Shown one piece after another: positions 45,801 through 57,491 of a DNA stretch of 64,000 bases (the first letter of the stretch is position 1; every line of letters begins with the position of its first letter). Position numbers and translations under genes: made by a program. Source of the DNA: Apiospora phragmitis (taxonomy: Eukaryota; Ascomycota; Sordariomycetes; Amphisphaeriales; Apiosporaceae). The stretch spans positions 6,014,001-6,078,000 of the forward strand of contig JAQQWL010000011.1 of assembly GCA_038363925.1 (NCBI GenBank), written 5' to 3'. The notes beneath the pieces are model-generated. The model searched no databases and was not told where the DNA came from. It saw only the letters and a list, made by a program, of their open reading frames with translations.

Positions 45801-48217
45801 TCATGCAGGTCAACAAGGAATACCTCCTTGCCCAGCTGAAGTACCGACAAAAAGAACAAGGGCCTTGGATTGTGGGGTACAGCGATATCTTCCGGGAATG
45901 GATTCGAAAGGCCAGGGCGGCGTATGTTGAATACGCCTCCGCTTACCCCTATGCCCAATACTTGATCAGGAAAGAGTCGGACCGGAACTACACGTTCAGG
46001 CAATTCTTGGATATGAACCGTCAGAATCCTCGCTCGCGAAGACTGGACTGGGTCACTTTCTTGAAAGCTCCAATTACTCGACTGCAAAGATACAACCTTC
46101 TGCTCGGCACAAGTCTTAAGAACATGTTAGGCGAAAGCGAGGAGAAGAACAACGTCGAGAGAGCCATGGAAGAAATCAAAGGAGTCGCTTTGGAAGCTGA
46201 CGCCAAGGTTGCTGAAATGCAGAAGAAGGTGACGATGATTGAGCTCAACGCCATGCTTGTCCTGCGCCCTGGTTTCCATGCCGATCTGAACCTCGATCAT
46301 CTTGGCCGAGAGTTGATTTTCCAGGGCGACGTCCAGCGCATGGGCTCCAAAGGAGTGCGCTGGGTCGACACACATGGCCTGCTGTTCGATCATTACCTCA
46401 TTCTTTCCAAGCGTGTAACGTCCAAGGATGGACGGGGTGACCAGAAATATGACGTCTCCAAAGAAGTAAGTATTCCCAACGCGTCTGCTGAGGGGCTCAC
46501 AGTTGCTAACAAGATCCAGCCGATCCCAATGCCCCTGCTTTTCCTCGAAAGCAGTCACGATGAGCCTATTTCGAAACAAAAGGGCATCGCAACGCCGCTG
46601 ACCAGGTCGACAAACTCGTCATCGGATGTCAAACTTAACAAAGTAGCGTCCAATGGCGAACGTCCCGATCTCCACCACACTGCAACTACTGCCTCCCTTG
46701 GTTCGGCGGCTGCCGCGAGACTTGGACCGGGGACGGTCGCGGACGACAAGACTTTATACCCCTTCCGAGTCAAGCACTTAGGTCATGACGTTTACACGCT
46801 GTATGTTACTTCTGCAAAGAGTCGGTCAGACTGGTGCGACAAAATCATCGAAGCGAAGACCCGGCACGCAAAAGCATTGCACGCACAGAATGCCGAGCCA
46901 TTCCGATTGCGGGTCATGGCAGACAGCGCCTTTGTATATGAAATAGGTTCAGTCAGCGGCAAGTACGCCGGGGGTGTTCACATACGAGGCACGCCTCTGG
47001 ACCGAGCAATACGTGAACTCGAATCAAGCTTCGGGCCTGGCCGAGGACCCCCGCCAATCTCGCGGGCCGCTGTCCACTGTGCCACGGGCTTCTGGGCATA
47101 TGGCAGAAATATGGTAGCAATCGGCACGGATGTAGGCGTGTGCGTAACAGAGGCCGGGGACCCAAGGAGCTGGTCAAAGGTAAAATAACGCCCCAAGGCC
47201 GCGCGTGACTCGTTGAATAACATGCTAACACCTTCTTCACAGACGGCCTCGATATCAAGGGTGACGCAAATTGCTGTGCTTGAAGAATTCTCCGTCGTGC
47301 TTGTCTTAGCTGACCGCAACCTGATATCGTATCCGTTGGACGTCATAGCGCCGCCTTCTAACTTCCCAGCGCCAGCAAACGACAACACGCGGCGTTCACC
47401 GCAACGACTGGCCAAGGATGTATCGTTCTTCGCAACCGCCCGTATGAAGGATCGGATGCTGGTCTTCTACAAGAAGAAAGAGGGCCTTCACAGCACGTTC
47501 AAGGTGCTCGAGCCCGTCTTCCAGAAGTCGAGCGAGAAGAAGTCGCGTTTGTTTGGTGGGCGAAAAGCCGGCGGCTCTACAGAATCGTTCCGAGACTACG
47601 ACGATTTCTACCTTCCGACAGAATGTTATTCGCTCAACATCTTCAACAATTACATCGCCATCTCGACCGCCAAGGGGTTCGAACTCATGACGCTGGACAA
47701 GAAGGTGCCCATGAGCATTCCCGACGTCAAACAGCCGGCCATTGCGAACATCGCGAGTCGCATCCGAGACCAGCGCCCTCTGGGTATGTTCCGGCTGAAC
47801 GAACAAGAGTACATCCTGGCTTTTGAAGACTGCGCCGTGTACATTGACAAGCACGGTGACGTTAGCCGCAGTGTCATCATGGAATATAGCGGAAAACAGA
47901 AGAGAGCTAAGGGCGCTACCATGTTTGGCCAATATCTAGTCCTGTTCAACGAAGACTACATCGAGGTGCGGAATGCCGAGAACGGCCGGCTACGGCAGAT
48001 CATTGCTGGCCGCGACGTACGGGTGCTCGACTACGGAGTGCGGGGTCCCACCGGGGGCTTCTACCACACAGCAGCCAACGGGTACACACCGCAAGGCGCT
48101 CCGGATAACGGGGTGGAATCCAAGGGTACGGTCAAAATCTGCATGGCCCACCCCGAGGTACCCGGTCAGCAGATCATATTAGAAATGCTCCTCAACAATG
48201 GGCATGCAGAGAAATGA
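42856..48217 (+). CDS. rgf1: Rho1 guanine nucleotide exchange factor (DEP-DH-PH-CNH; Rgf1/Rom2 type)
   Basis: Activates Rho1 in the cell-wall integrity pathway at growth sites. Exons 42856-46465, 46520-47179, 47243-48217; about 1747 aa. Seen: long Pro/Gln/Ser/Tyr-rich N-terminus (to about residue 760), DEP domain (WALTGISKWIREVAEGEPDL ... GSLTGVLWQLTG), DH domain (VLHELVTGEEEYMDQLDVL ... PITRLQRYNLLL), PH domain (LIFQGDVQRMG ... PFRVKHLGHDVYTLYV, SRSDWCDKI) and CNH domain (FWAYGRNMVAIGTDVGVCV ... GFELMTLDKK ... VIMEYSGK). One frame break near 45475-45490, between DEP and DH: the upstream frame ends EGRDAYCYF and the downstream one resumes CYSYHCGRTLKKANLDD. Intron 46466-46519 is 54 nt without an in-frame stop. 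The start is the first ATG in frame (MSFRGERRYG). Confidence 0.93.
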
Positions 48218-49143
48218 GCAACGATGGCGACGATGATGAACGGGATATGACGACTTTTCAATGCAGGGTTGGTTGGGGATGAGACTACGGCGGATAGAGT
48301 ACGCCGTCGGTTAGTGATATGAGGGGGTTTACTTATAGGGAACGAGCGTAGGGAGCGAGTGAGTGAGTGAATGGATGCTTCGACTGCCATGGCTGTCGGG
48401 ATGACCGGTCATGACAGGTGTTTCTTGTTTTTCTTGTTTTTCTTCTTTTCCTTTCTGTTCGTCGTGGATATCCGGCCCTACTGGCCACAATCGGTTTCTG
48501 TTAGGCTGCTCCATGATAGATGGTCTGGATGGACTGTCAGCTTGAGGATATAGAGCTGTCAAGGACAGTCGGAGTATTTTCTGGGTTAACAGAGGAGGGG
48601 GAGGGCTTTTGCCGAGCGTATAGGAAGCCATGGTCTCTCCCATCTGGGCTGTCGAATGGGAATGACTGCAACGAGATTGTCTGTCTATTCGTATATTGTC
48701 GTTTATCGAGTACTACTAGATGTTCTGTGCCAATGGGGAAGGAACGTCTGGCCTCTGGATAGCAGCACCATGTCGATAGCAACCAAGACCAATCGTATCG
48801 AAATTTGCAATGCCTTGTCCATTATAACAACGTATGTTGCTGTGAGAGAAACCGTGTATTCGGTCTATAAGACAAATGAGTGTTTCATTAGCTTCCGGCT
48901 ATGTAAAGTACTTGGTAAGTAGGTATACTTCTATATCGGTGGTCGATGGCCCCACCCCCACACAGTAATCCATGTGTTCACATCCCTACCGATACTTACT
49001 CTCAAATTGACTTCACCCTGCTGCGTTGATTTCATTATAGCATGACCAACGCAGGTTTCTGTCCTCTGCTAAGTACATAGTCTATCCACACCGTATTCTG
49101 TTTTCTACGCCCCATTCAAAGCAGCAGCAGCTTCAAACCAGCC
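48218..49143. other. Intergenic
   Basis: Downstream of the GEF: GAGTGAGTGAGTGA (about 48354-48370) and a TTCTTGTTTT pyrimidine tract (48420-48452). Small ORFs only. Confidence 0.55.
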
Positions 49144-50388
49144 ATGGCGAATCTCTGGTCTTCGTTGTTGCAACTCATCCCGCTCGTAACCCCACTCTCT
49201 TTTTCATCCTCGGCTGTGTCCCCGTCACACGCGGCCACCGCCATAACCCATCCCTCTCCTGGCTTCCCCATGGTGATAAACACCTGGGGTGGTCCCTTTA
49301 CCGTCGCCACCGACGCCGCCTATGAATCTCTGCTTGCGTCTTCTTCTTCTTCTTCTTCTTCTTCTTCTTCTTCAGCGGGCGGCAGCAGCAGCAACGAGTA
49401 TACTACTAACAAGGCGACCGCCGCCCTCGACGCCGTGCAGCTAGGCTGCGCCACGTGCGAAGCCGCGCAGTGCGACGGCAGCGTCGGCTTCGGCGGCTCG
49501 CCCGACGAGCAATGCGAGACGACGCTCGACGCGCTGCTGATGGACGGCCGCACGCTCAACACGGGCGCTGTGGCCGCGCTGCGCCGGGTCCGCGACGCCG
49601 TCGGCGTCGCGCGCGCGGTGCTCGACCACACGGCGCACAGCCTGCTGGCGGGTGACCAGGCCACGGCCTTTGCGGTCCAGAACGGCTTCGTCGAGGAGAA
49701 GGACGGTATCGGTATCGGTACTGCTGACTCGGTGCGGCGCTGTCGCGAGTGGCGCGAGCGCGACCGGTGCCAGCCCAACTACCGGCTGGGCGTGACGCCG
49801 GACCCGAGGACGGCGTGTGGGCCGTATACGCCGGTCTCCGTCGCGGTGTCAGAAGAAGAAGGAGAGATGAGGAGGAGTTTGCAGCAACACGACGACGAAA
49901 ACGGCTCAGCACGGAAGAAGGAGAGATACCAGGCAAGCCACGACACCATCTCCATGATCGCGCTAGACGGCGTCGGCGGCATGGCAGCCGGGACCTCGAC
50001 GAACGGCGCGTCGCACAAGGTGCCCGGCCGAGTCGGGGACGGCCCGATCGCGGGTAGCGGGTCGTACGTGGACGGCGAGGTGGGCGGGTGCGGCGCGACG
50101 GGCGACGGCGACATCATGATGCGGTTCCTGCCCTGCTACCAAGCCGTCGAGAGTATGCGGCGGGGCCTGGCGCCGGGCGAGGCGGCCGAGGACGCCGTGC
50201 ACCGCATGACGCGCCGCTACCCGGGGGTGGCGGCGGGGCTCGTCGTCGTCAACGCCCGGGGCGAACACGCCGGGGCGGCCGCGGGCTGGAACTTCACCTA
50301 CGCGTTCCGGGGCGGCGGCATGGAGGCTACGCAGGTCGTCACGGTGTCGCCTATCGATGGTGTGGAGGATGCGGTTGCTGAGATCTAA
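49144..50388 (+). CDS. Glycosylasparaginase (aspartylglucosaminidase), Ntn hydrolase
   Basis: Cleaves the GlcNAc-Asn bond of N-linked glycoasparagines; made as a precursor that self-cleaves before its catalytic Thr. Single exon, 414 aa, intact. Seen: hydrophobic N-terminal signal (LLQLIPLVTPLSF), PMVINTWGGPF, ALDAVQLGCATCE, CDGSVGFGGSPDE, TLDALLMDGRTLNTGAVAAL, the autocleavage site SHDTISMIALD with Thr268 as N-terminal nucleophile of the beta chain, then GGMAAGTSTNG, RVGDGPIAGSGSYVDGEVGG, ATGDGDIMMRFLPC. Insertions distinguish it from animal enzymes: a polyserine tract of twelve Ser (residues about 66-77) and an acidic, charged linker just before the cleavage site. Expected in vacuole or secreted. 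Confidence 0.93.
   Translation: MANLWSSLLQLIPLVTPLSFSSSAVSPSHAATAITHPSPGFPMVINTWGGPFTVATDAAYESLLASSSSSSSSSSSSAGGSSSNEYTTNKATAALDAVQLGCATCEAAQCDGSVGFGGSPDEQCETTLDALLMDGRTLNTGAVAALRRVRDAVGVARAVLDHTAHSLLAGDQATAFAVQNGFVEEKDGIGIGTADSVRRCREWRERDRCQPNYRLGVTPDPRTACGPYTPVSVAVSEEEGEMRRSLQQHDDENGSARKKERYQASHDTISMIALDGVGGMAAGTSTNGASHKVPGRVGDGPIAGSGSYVDGEVGGCGATGDGDIMMRFLPCYQAVESMRRGLAPGEAAEDAVHRMTRRYPGVAAGLVVVNARGEHAGAAAGWNFTYAFRGGGMEATQVVTVSPIDGVEDAVAEI
49339..49373 (+). repeat. TCT microsatellite coding for polyserine
   Basis: Near-perfect TCT/TTC run of about 35 nt inside the glycosylasparaginase gene, likely variable in length between isolates while preserving frame by triplet steps. Confidence 0.85.
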
Positions 50389-51292
50389 GGTTCGAAGAAA
50401 GTAGATAGATATGTACTTGGGATAAGTCGGGACACATTCTTTTTCAAGCGAAGCCTTCTTCTAGCCAATTGACCACTTTGATTTTTCCCGAGATCTCTGC
50501 TCGCGTTTATTTCCGCCCGGCAAGGGAGAAAATGGCAAGGTCACATGAGTAGGAGAAAAGAGGTCGGCCACATTCAAGATACGTTCTTGACCAAACAAAT
50601 ATCATCATTGAACTATCCTTCATCTCAGTGTCAAAAAAGTCCGATTTCCCACCGTAGACCACGAGCGAAAGAGTCGGTGTCATCCGGGACATATTCGCCA
50701 GGATTCCCCATCTCCATTGATGGACTGTGCGACCCGTGGCTTATCATGAACACCATATATGTATTGTACATTAGCTTTTATGAATTGCATGCCTCTAACC
50801 ACGTCAGGCCCGTGAAGAGAATTGTATATGCACATGTAGAAGAAAGAAAGGAGTAAAAAGCAAATAGGAGAGAAAAAGGGGCCGCCCCGAAAACTCCACA
50901 GAACACACATAAACGAAGCCTTCTGCGGTCGTACGTTCGTCTTCTTCGGGGATATCTGCTTGAATCAAGTAGAGAATCTCGCTCGTACATGCCGCATCGA
51001 TCGATCCCAAAGACCAAAAAAACAGAGCGTTGTCGTAAAATGTTGTCGAGGGGAAAAAACACACAAAATCCTCGCCATCAAGGGAGAGGGCGTCAAGTAT
51101 CATCATGATCGCTGCAATGTACCAAACAGTATGCAGTTGTCGTGCATCGTATACGTACAAGCTCCTTGTCTTGCACACATGGCATTGCATCGACTTGGAC
51201 AAAAGTCAAGTTGATATTGCAATCTCGAAATCTTCAAAAAGCAATGGGAAGCCTCCCCAAAATCGTCGTCGTTCAATATGCGTGTGTCCGTC
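50389..51292. other. Intergenic between convergent genes
   Basis: 3' flanks of glycosylasparaginase and the Tea1-like gene. ORFs up to 132 codons on the minus strand lack features. Confidence 0.55.
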
Positions 51293-54200
51293 TTAGGAGG
51301 CGTGGTTTGCACCGTTTGTGCCTCCTTGCTCTTCGTGGTCAAGACGCTTGCGCCAGTCAGCCAGGCTGGCACTGAGGCCGAGGCCGACCTCGTCGCTCTT
51401 CTTGGCCGGCGTGGTTTCGAAATCAAATGCGTTGGACAGCCGGTAATTCTCGTTGGTCGCCTCCCACTTGGACCGCAATTGGTCAAGCTCGTCAGCCAAG
51501 TTATCGAGAGCTGCGCTGTTTCGGGCATCTCCGAGTCCACCGTACAAGCTCTCAGCCTCTGAGCTCTCCTGCCGAGAATGACCCAGTCCGTTCAGATTCG
51601 GTGTATCCATAGGCACCTGTCGGCTTCGACGACGGTAGTTGTCCACCGAATTCTCGACCTGGTCGAGCAGTAACCCGACCTTGTGTTCAGCATCCAGTGC
51701 ACGCTTCTCGAGCTGCGCATAATCCTGCTGCATCTGCTCGAGATCCTTCTCCTTGCTCGTCAATCGTTCAACACTCTCCTCGCTCGTCTTCTTGGCCCTG
51801 TCGCGTTCTTGTTTGGCGCCCTCGAGTTCCCTTCGCACCTCCATAAGTTGCTGCTCAAGCTGTACCGAAGAATGCTGGACTTGGCTTTCCAGGTGTTGGA
51901 TCTTGGCCTCCAAAGCAGCCCGCTGTGATTCCCAGTCGCCTAAGCCTGAGCCTGAGCCTGCAGTTGCGTGGCTTTCTAACGCCCGTTCTTCAAGTTCGAT
52001 ATTCTCCGTCTTGAGGCGAGCGTTCTCGGTTTTGAATTTCGAGAGCTCCTCCTTCATGCGCTTCAGCATCTTCTCAGTTCCCTTCACGTAGTGAACCGCT
52101 GACTGATAATCACTCTCAAGTTGTTGTACCCTCTCGCGGTATGCAGTTTCGGCTTGCTGTGACTGCATCTCGAAGTTCTGCTTTGTCTCCTCGTGAGCAG
52201 CCTTGGCCTCAATCAGTTGTTGCTCCAGGCTTCTACTCGTCGGCGAATTGTTTCGCGAGCTGAAGTTCTGTGCTCGGGCTACGCCGGTAGGGCTGAGGCC
52301 GCGTTCGGCAAGGATATCCTTGAGAGTGCTATACTGGACCGTCATTGCGTTTGTTTCGAGCTGTTGGTTGGCTAGCTGGTGCTTGAGATCGGAGTTGAGA
52401 GCTTGCAAGGACTGCGTGTCCCTCATAGCAGCTTGAAGCTGTCTTCGGATGGTGACGCCTTCCCTGCTAGACTGCTCCTGGTAAGCCTCTAGACCGGCAA
52501 TGCGCTCCTCAGCAGTACGAAGCTTGTCCGAAGCGGTGTTGGCTTCTTGCTGGTACTTTCGAACCAGATTGTTAGCAGCATTGACCTGTCCTTGAAGAGC
52601 GAGGATGCGATCCGAGTCTGCCTGTTTCGACTTCGCGCCGTCCTGCGAAACCTTGTCCAACCCAGAAATAACAGCTTGGCGGTGCACTTTGGCCTCTGCC
52701 GCATGCCGCTCCGCAAGCTCTTCGGCGTCACGCAGACGCTGAGTAATGCTCACAAGCTCGGCTGTGCGGGCTTCGTGCTCAGCCTTGAGAGTGGTTAATC
52801 TCGTCTCGAGCGTCTCCCGGTTTGCGCGCTCTTCTTCAAGCTTTTTCTCGAAATGGTTCCTCATGTCGGCAGACGCTGTCAGTGCCTCCCGTAATGAGTC
52901 GAGTGTAGATCCGCCTTCTTTGTCGCTGCTAGGAGCATCCTCGTACTTGCCCTGCAGATCATTATGTTCAACACGCAACATTGCCATGGACGCGACAGCC
53001 TCCGCTGCCGCAGTGGCTTGTTCTCGCGCCTCGCGTTGAGCATTGTGTAGTTCGGCCCGAAGGCTTTCTACCTCAAGCGAGGTTTGCTGCTTGTACGCCT
53101 CGAGATCTGCCATGCGCTTTTGCGCTGCGGTCGCAGTCTCGTCTGCAAGCTGCCGGGACCTCTTTTCAGCCTCAAGGTCTGTGTTGGCTCGTTCGAGTTT
53201 GTTCTGCAGTCCTTTTTGAAGGTCAAGAGCTGCCGCAAACTTGCGGCTAATTTCAGCAGTTCGGTCACGAGAGTCCACGTCGCGGTCTTGGTCCATCTGT
53301 GGTGTACTGGCTGTGCTGCCTGTCTGAGCCGCCACTCGTGCCTTCGCATAGACCGCTTCTTGTATAGCGGCATCGCGCTGTCGCTCGGCCTCGGCAATCT
53401 GTTTGGCAGCGAGAATGGCTTGTTTGTCGACCGAGTTTTGGACATTCGCGAGTTCCTGCTTCATCGCCAAGAGCGCCTCTATAAGTGGCCGATCCTCCTC
53501 ATCAAAGGTCTCGGCCCCACGCTTTTCAAGAGAGGGACTCATTGGGGTATTGGGGACGTAGCCGGACTTTCGAGCAAGCTCAAGCTCGGAAGCATACCAG
53601 GCATTGCGACTTCTCGTAACGTCAAGCTCCTTGAGTAAGGCAACCGTCTGAGAATTCCTGCCCGACGAGCCTCTCCTAGACAAAGGGTTGCTTGTTTGAC
53701 GCGTCGGCGGCGGAGGTGACGCTGGCCTGGGTGCGGGTGCCATGGCATTCTTCATGATGGATTCAGTGTTGCTGTCCACTGAGCCCTGACCACGAGTTTG
53801 GCGGGTACTACCTGATCTGTTTCTACCAGAATCGGTGACCGCGGTGCCAGGTTTGGGAGTTGGGCGATTTGGCTGTTGGTTCGGAGTACGTCGGCCATTA
53901 GCGGAGACGGGACTCTCTTCCGGGATGACTTCACGTGAAATAGGCGATCCCGTCTGGCTGCTCGGTGATCCGGCACCGGCTCTCATTGCGTCTCGCTCGA
54001 TGCGTTCAATAGAAGCATTTCTCGCACGACCACCAGACGGCGTGGTGTTAACGGTGGGCCGAGGAGGTTGGCCTTGCGGAGGGGGACCTTGCGGAGGCCC
54101 TCGGTCAGGAGGTCCGCGGTCTGCAGCCCTGGGCAGTTTAGATGCGGCATTGGCTGCTGCCGCTGCCGTCATAGGTCCAATTGGTTGAGCTCCATTAGGG

Positions 54201-55805
54201 CCTTTAGATGTTGGACTTCCGGGACCGTTCTCACGTGTGCGTCTTTCGACAGAAACCTCGCGTGAAGTCGGAAGTCGTGCAACGGCTTGTGGTATTTCGC
54301 TGCCGCTAGGCCGTCGTGCTTGTTGCATCTTCTGCGTGTTGGACTGTATCTGAGCGTCGTTCGGATAGCGGATTTTGGTGGTATCGAGGACATAGATAAA
54401 ACTGAGATCATTCACAGCCGTCATCGTCGAGCTCGGCTCGCCTCCGACGACAACGATGCCCTTGCCCACAGTTGTCATGCTATGGCCAGATCGAGGTGAA
54501 GGCGAAGGGCCCATGTTTTGGAATGTATACCATCTTCGCGACGCAATGCGGAAAGCCGCCAAGTCACCCAAATCAGCGCCTTCCTCGGTCCGACCTCCAA
54601 AAACATACATAACGTCGTCTACCAAGGCCGCTGCATGACCTTCGCGGGGGGACAGGGATGTATCCAATACAGTCTAATTGGGACCACTGGTTGATTGCGG
54701 GATCGTAGCACCAGACGTCGTTGAACCATTGGAACCCATTTGTACCACCAAACAGGTACAACTTATCGGCGTAAGTTACCATCGAGTGATTCGTCCTGGC
54801 AGGCGGGACCTTGCCTTTGGACGGTGCGGTATCTGTATTCTCAATGAGTACTTCCCAGCGATTGTTGGGGGCTTGTAGTTGATTCAGGTCGAAAGCAGCA
54901 AGATCGTTCATGAAGTAGCCCTCAACTTGACCACCGAAAATGTAGATTTTCGATCCAAGAATATTCAGTGAATGACCGTAACGACCAGTAGGCCTGGGCC
55001 CTGCCGGCAAAGCCCTCGACCATTGCCTCGTTGCTTGACACACTATTAGCCCGATTCGATCAAACCCTCAGGCTCAAGGGATGTATATAGCATATGGGAA
55101 CCTACAGGTGTTGAGAAGATAGAGAGTCTCATCCAGCAGGTCTGTTTCATCGACCTTGGTATCTCCACCATACACGATGAAAGCATTTCCGACTAGAAGA
55201 GATGCGTGTCCCACTCGAGGACCTGGGCCCTCCGCCGTTGTTGCCAAGGGGTAGCATGAAAGGCTGCCCCCAGCCTCTATCAACCACAGATCTCCCTTGA
55301 CTGTAGAGCTATTGATCAGGCCGCCCATCACGTAGATGTCGCCTTCCTTTGAAGACACGGAATTGACAGCGGCGCCATATCGTGGGAAAGGACTCGGTAT
55401 CGAAGAGGTGAAGTTCATACGCCGTTGGGACCAAGGATATAGCGATGCATTATTGCTAGGCGACGAGGGCGAATTGCGGAACTGCAAGAGTTAGTCTGCG
55501 AACCGTAGGTTAAAGGCGACCATTGGGCCAGGGGTTCTTACAGGCAAATCGCTAGACTGTTGCGACGCGGGCGGCGATTGCTGTTGTTCTGCCGCAGCAC
55601 GACGGGCAGCATACTTTTCGGGATCCTGCATTGGACTGGCGTCGTTGTCGATCGAATTCAGACTCCCGGTCGGGGTGGATCGCGCGGCCTTGTCATCTCT
55701 GGCTACACGGCCTGCGGCGTTCTGCACGGAAGAGGCTGAAGACGGCCCATCTCGACTTTGAAGCGCTCTGTCCTGACTCTTCTTGGATTTGAATAGAAAC
55801 GCCAT
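51293..55805 (-). CDS. tea1: Tea1/Kel1-like kelch-repeat cell-end marker with long coiled coil
   Basis: Polarity landmark: Tea1-type proteins ride microtubule plus ends and mark cell tips. Exons 55805-55542, 55481-55106, 55042-51293; about 1462 aa. Seen: low-complexity N-terminus, then kelch repeats to about residue 420 (PFPRYGAAVN...IYVMGGLIN, GPGPRVGHASLLVGNAFIVYGG, GRYGHSLNILGSKIYIFGGQ, ARTNHSMVTYADKLYLFGG, REGHAAALVDDVMYVFGGR, PRSGHSMTTVGKGIVVVGG). A Pro/Ser/Arg-rich linker follows, then a coiled coil of about 750 residues to the C-terminus (NYRLSNAFDFETTPAKK, SLADWRKRLD). One frame break at G6 54646-54651 (one base too many): removing one joins DCIGYIPVP to REGHAAALV. Without it the kelch block and the coiled coil look like two genes. 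Confidence 0.93.
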
Positions 55806-56438
55806 GGCGAGTCAGAGGCAGGGCCTCCCAGGGCAACCGCTGACCTAGCGTGATGGGCAGACCGATAGACTGCCAGATATTTGAGGGTTTGGGACAATTG
55901 CGACAGGAGGCAGGTCGGCAAGAGTTCGGGAGGCCCGAGTAGTTGAGGTGCGGTAGTGTGGACGTTGGGATCGCGAAGCCTCAGTCGGTTCCCCAGAAAG
56001 AATCAAACGTCTCACGACTCAAGGCCAACTTGGTGATGGGCGCAAGAAACAAAGAAAAGATGCGATGAGGAGGTTGAACCGTCGTCGCGAGGTGGGTCGG
56101 GTGTCGAGATGGCTGGGGATTTCATTGAGGTTGGCTCATCAGTCGACCCTGGCCCCCCATAAAAAAGTGCTGGAGCAACAGGAGAGGGAGACGAGGGATG
56201 CTAGCGAGTGGTGGTGCTTTTGGGGGGGTTTACTGGGAAAAGTAGTCAGGGTGGGTGGGTGATGAAGATGGCGAGCAAGGCGTCCTCTAGTCGTTTGGCC
56301 GAAACAGGGAGTTGCAAGGTCGGTTCACTTTGTGTCAACTCATTACTTGCAAGCAACAACGATGGGGGCCTATTTTTTTTTAAATGTGACTTGTTTCCGT
56401 ATATCCGAATGTATTCAGAAAGAGAGATCAGACGTAGC

Positions 56439-56470
56439 AAAAAAAGATCAAAAAAAGATCAAAAAAAGAT
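56439..56470 (+). repeat. Tandem AAAAAAGATC repeat (three units)
   Basis: Three decamer-type units in a row. Probable slippage product. Confidence 0.8.
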
Positions 56471-57438
56471 GATGACGGTTGGCTGCCGCTCCGCAAGGGC
56501 AGGATACCACTCGAACAAGGTAAAAGTAGATTTCAGAAACAAACCTGCCCAGGCAAGCGGATAGTAGGGGGTGACAGTCAACAGTGACTTGAGTAGTGGC
56601 AGGATGTGGATGATTTGCGATTGCGCTGCTGCGGCGGCAGTCTGACCCGGGTCGAAACGGGGAGGTTTAGTGTCCTCCTCCCAATATCCTCCCATCCTGC
56701 AATTCAGGTATGAACGTGGACGTGCACGTTGTTTGTGGGTAAATTGCCGACACCCCCCAACATCGAAAATGGATCATATACACCACCACTACCAGGAACT
56801 AATCACTACCTGGTCAAATTTTCTTCTTTTTCTTCTTTTTCTTCTTTTCTCTTGCAAGTTGCGAACGGACCCGCTGGCAATGACGATCTGCGGCTACTTG
56901 GTGCAATCTTTCGGCTTTTCCAGAAGGACGGCAGCCAGACAGCACAGCAGCAGCGACGGGAGTAACCTCGTGCTGGAGAGAGAGATCCAAGGATGTTGAC
57001 ACAATGTAATTTTATCTACTCCTCACCGTTGGTTGCCTGTTGCTATTACCTCCTATGTATCTTCCTTTTCCCTTATCGGTGTAACCCCCCATAGACGAGT
57101 CTAGGGAGAGAACGCTCTGGGCGTTAGGCAGCCAGTCGGGAGATGAGCGAGCGGTTGGTGAGGCTTGACACTTCGCGATCTTCATCTTCCAGTCAATCAC
57201 CACCGACATGAACGATGGGAGATTTGGGTTGAGGAAGGTTCATCCTTAGACCTCCAGGGCAAGGCGCCAAGTGGCTTCCAGGGGTTCTTCCCTTAGGACG
57301 CATTAGCTCTGTAGGGCACCCTGGTCGGCTAATAGGAAAGAAGACCACTTCAGGCACATACCAGCATACTTCAGGCCAGTGAGAGAGTGGAGTGGAGAGC
57401 AAATGGGGGCTGCGACTCTGTGATGCACAACACTGCCG

Positions 57439-57491
57439 GCGACCAGTAGGCGACCAGGCGACCAGCATGCGTGGTGTGTGTGTGTGTGTGT
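57439..57491 (+). repeat. GCGACCAG tandem followed by GT microsatellite
   Basis: Three near-copies of GCGACCAG(TAG) followed by about nine GT dinucleotides. Confidence 0.75.

Noticed and set aside
50680..51214. Cys-rich minus-strand ORFs of 76-132 codons
   Set aside because: Lie between convergent genes, overlap in three frames, no signal peptide; most likely UTR.
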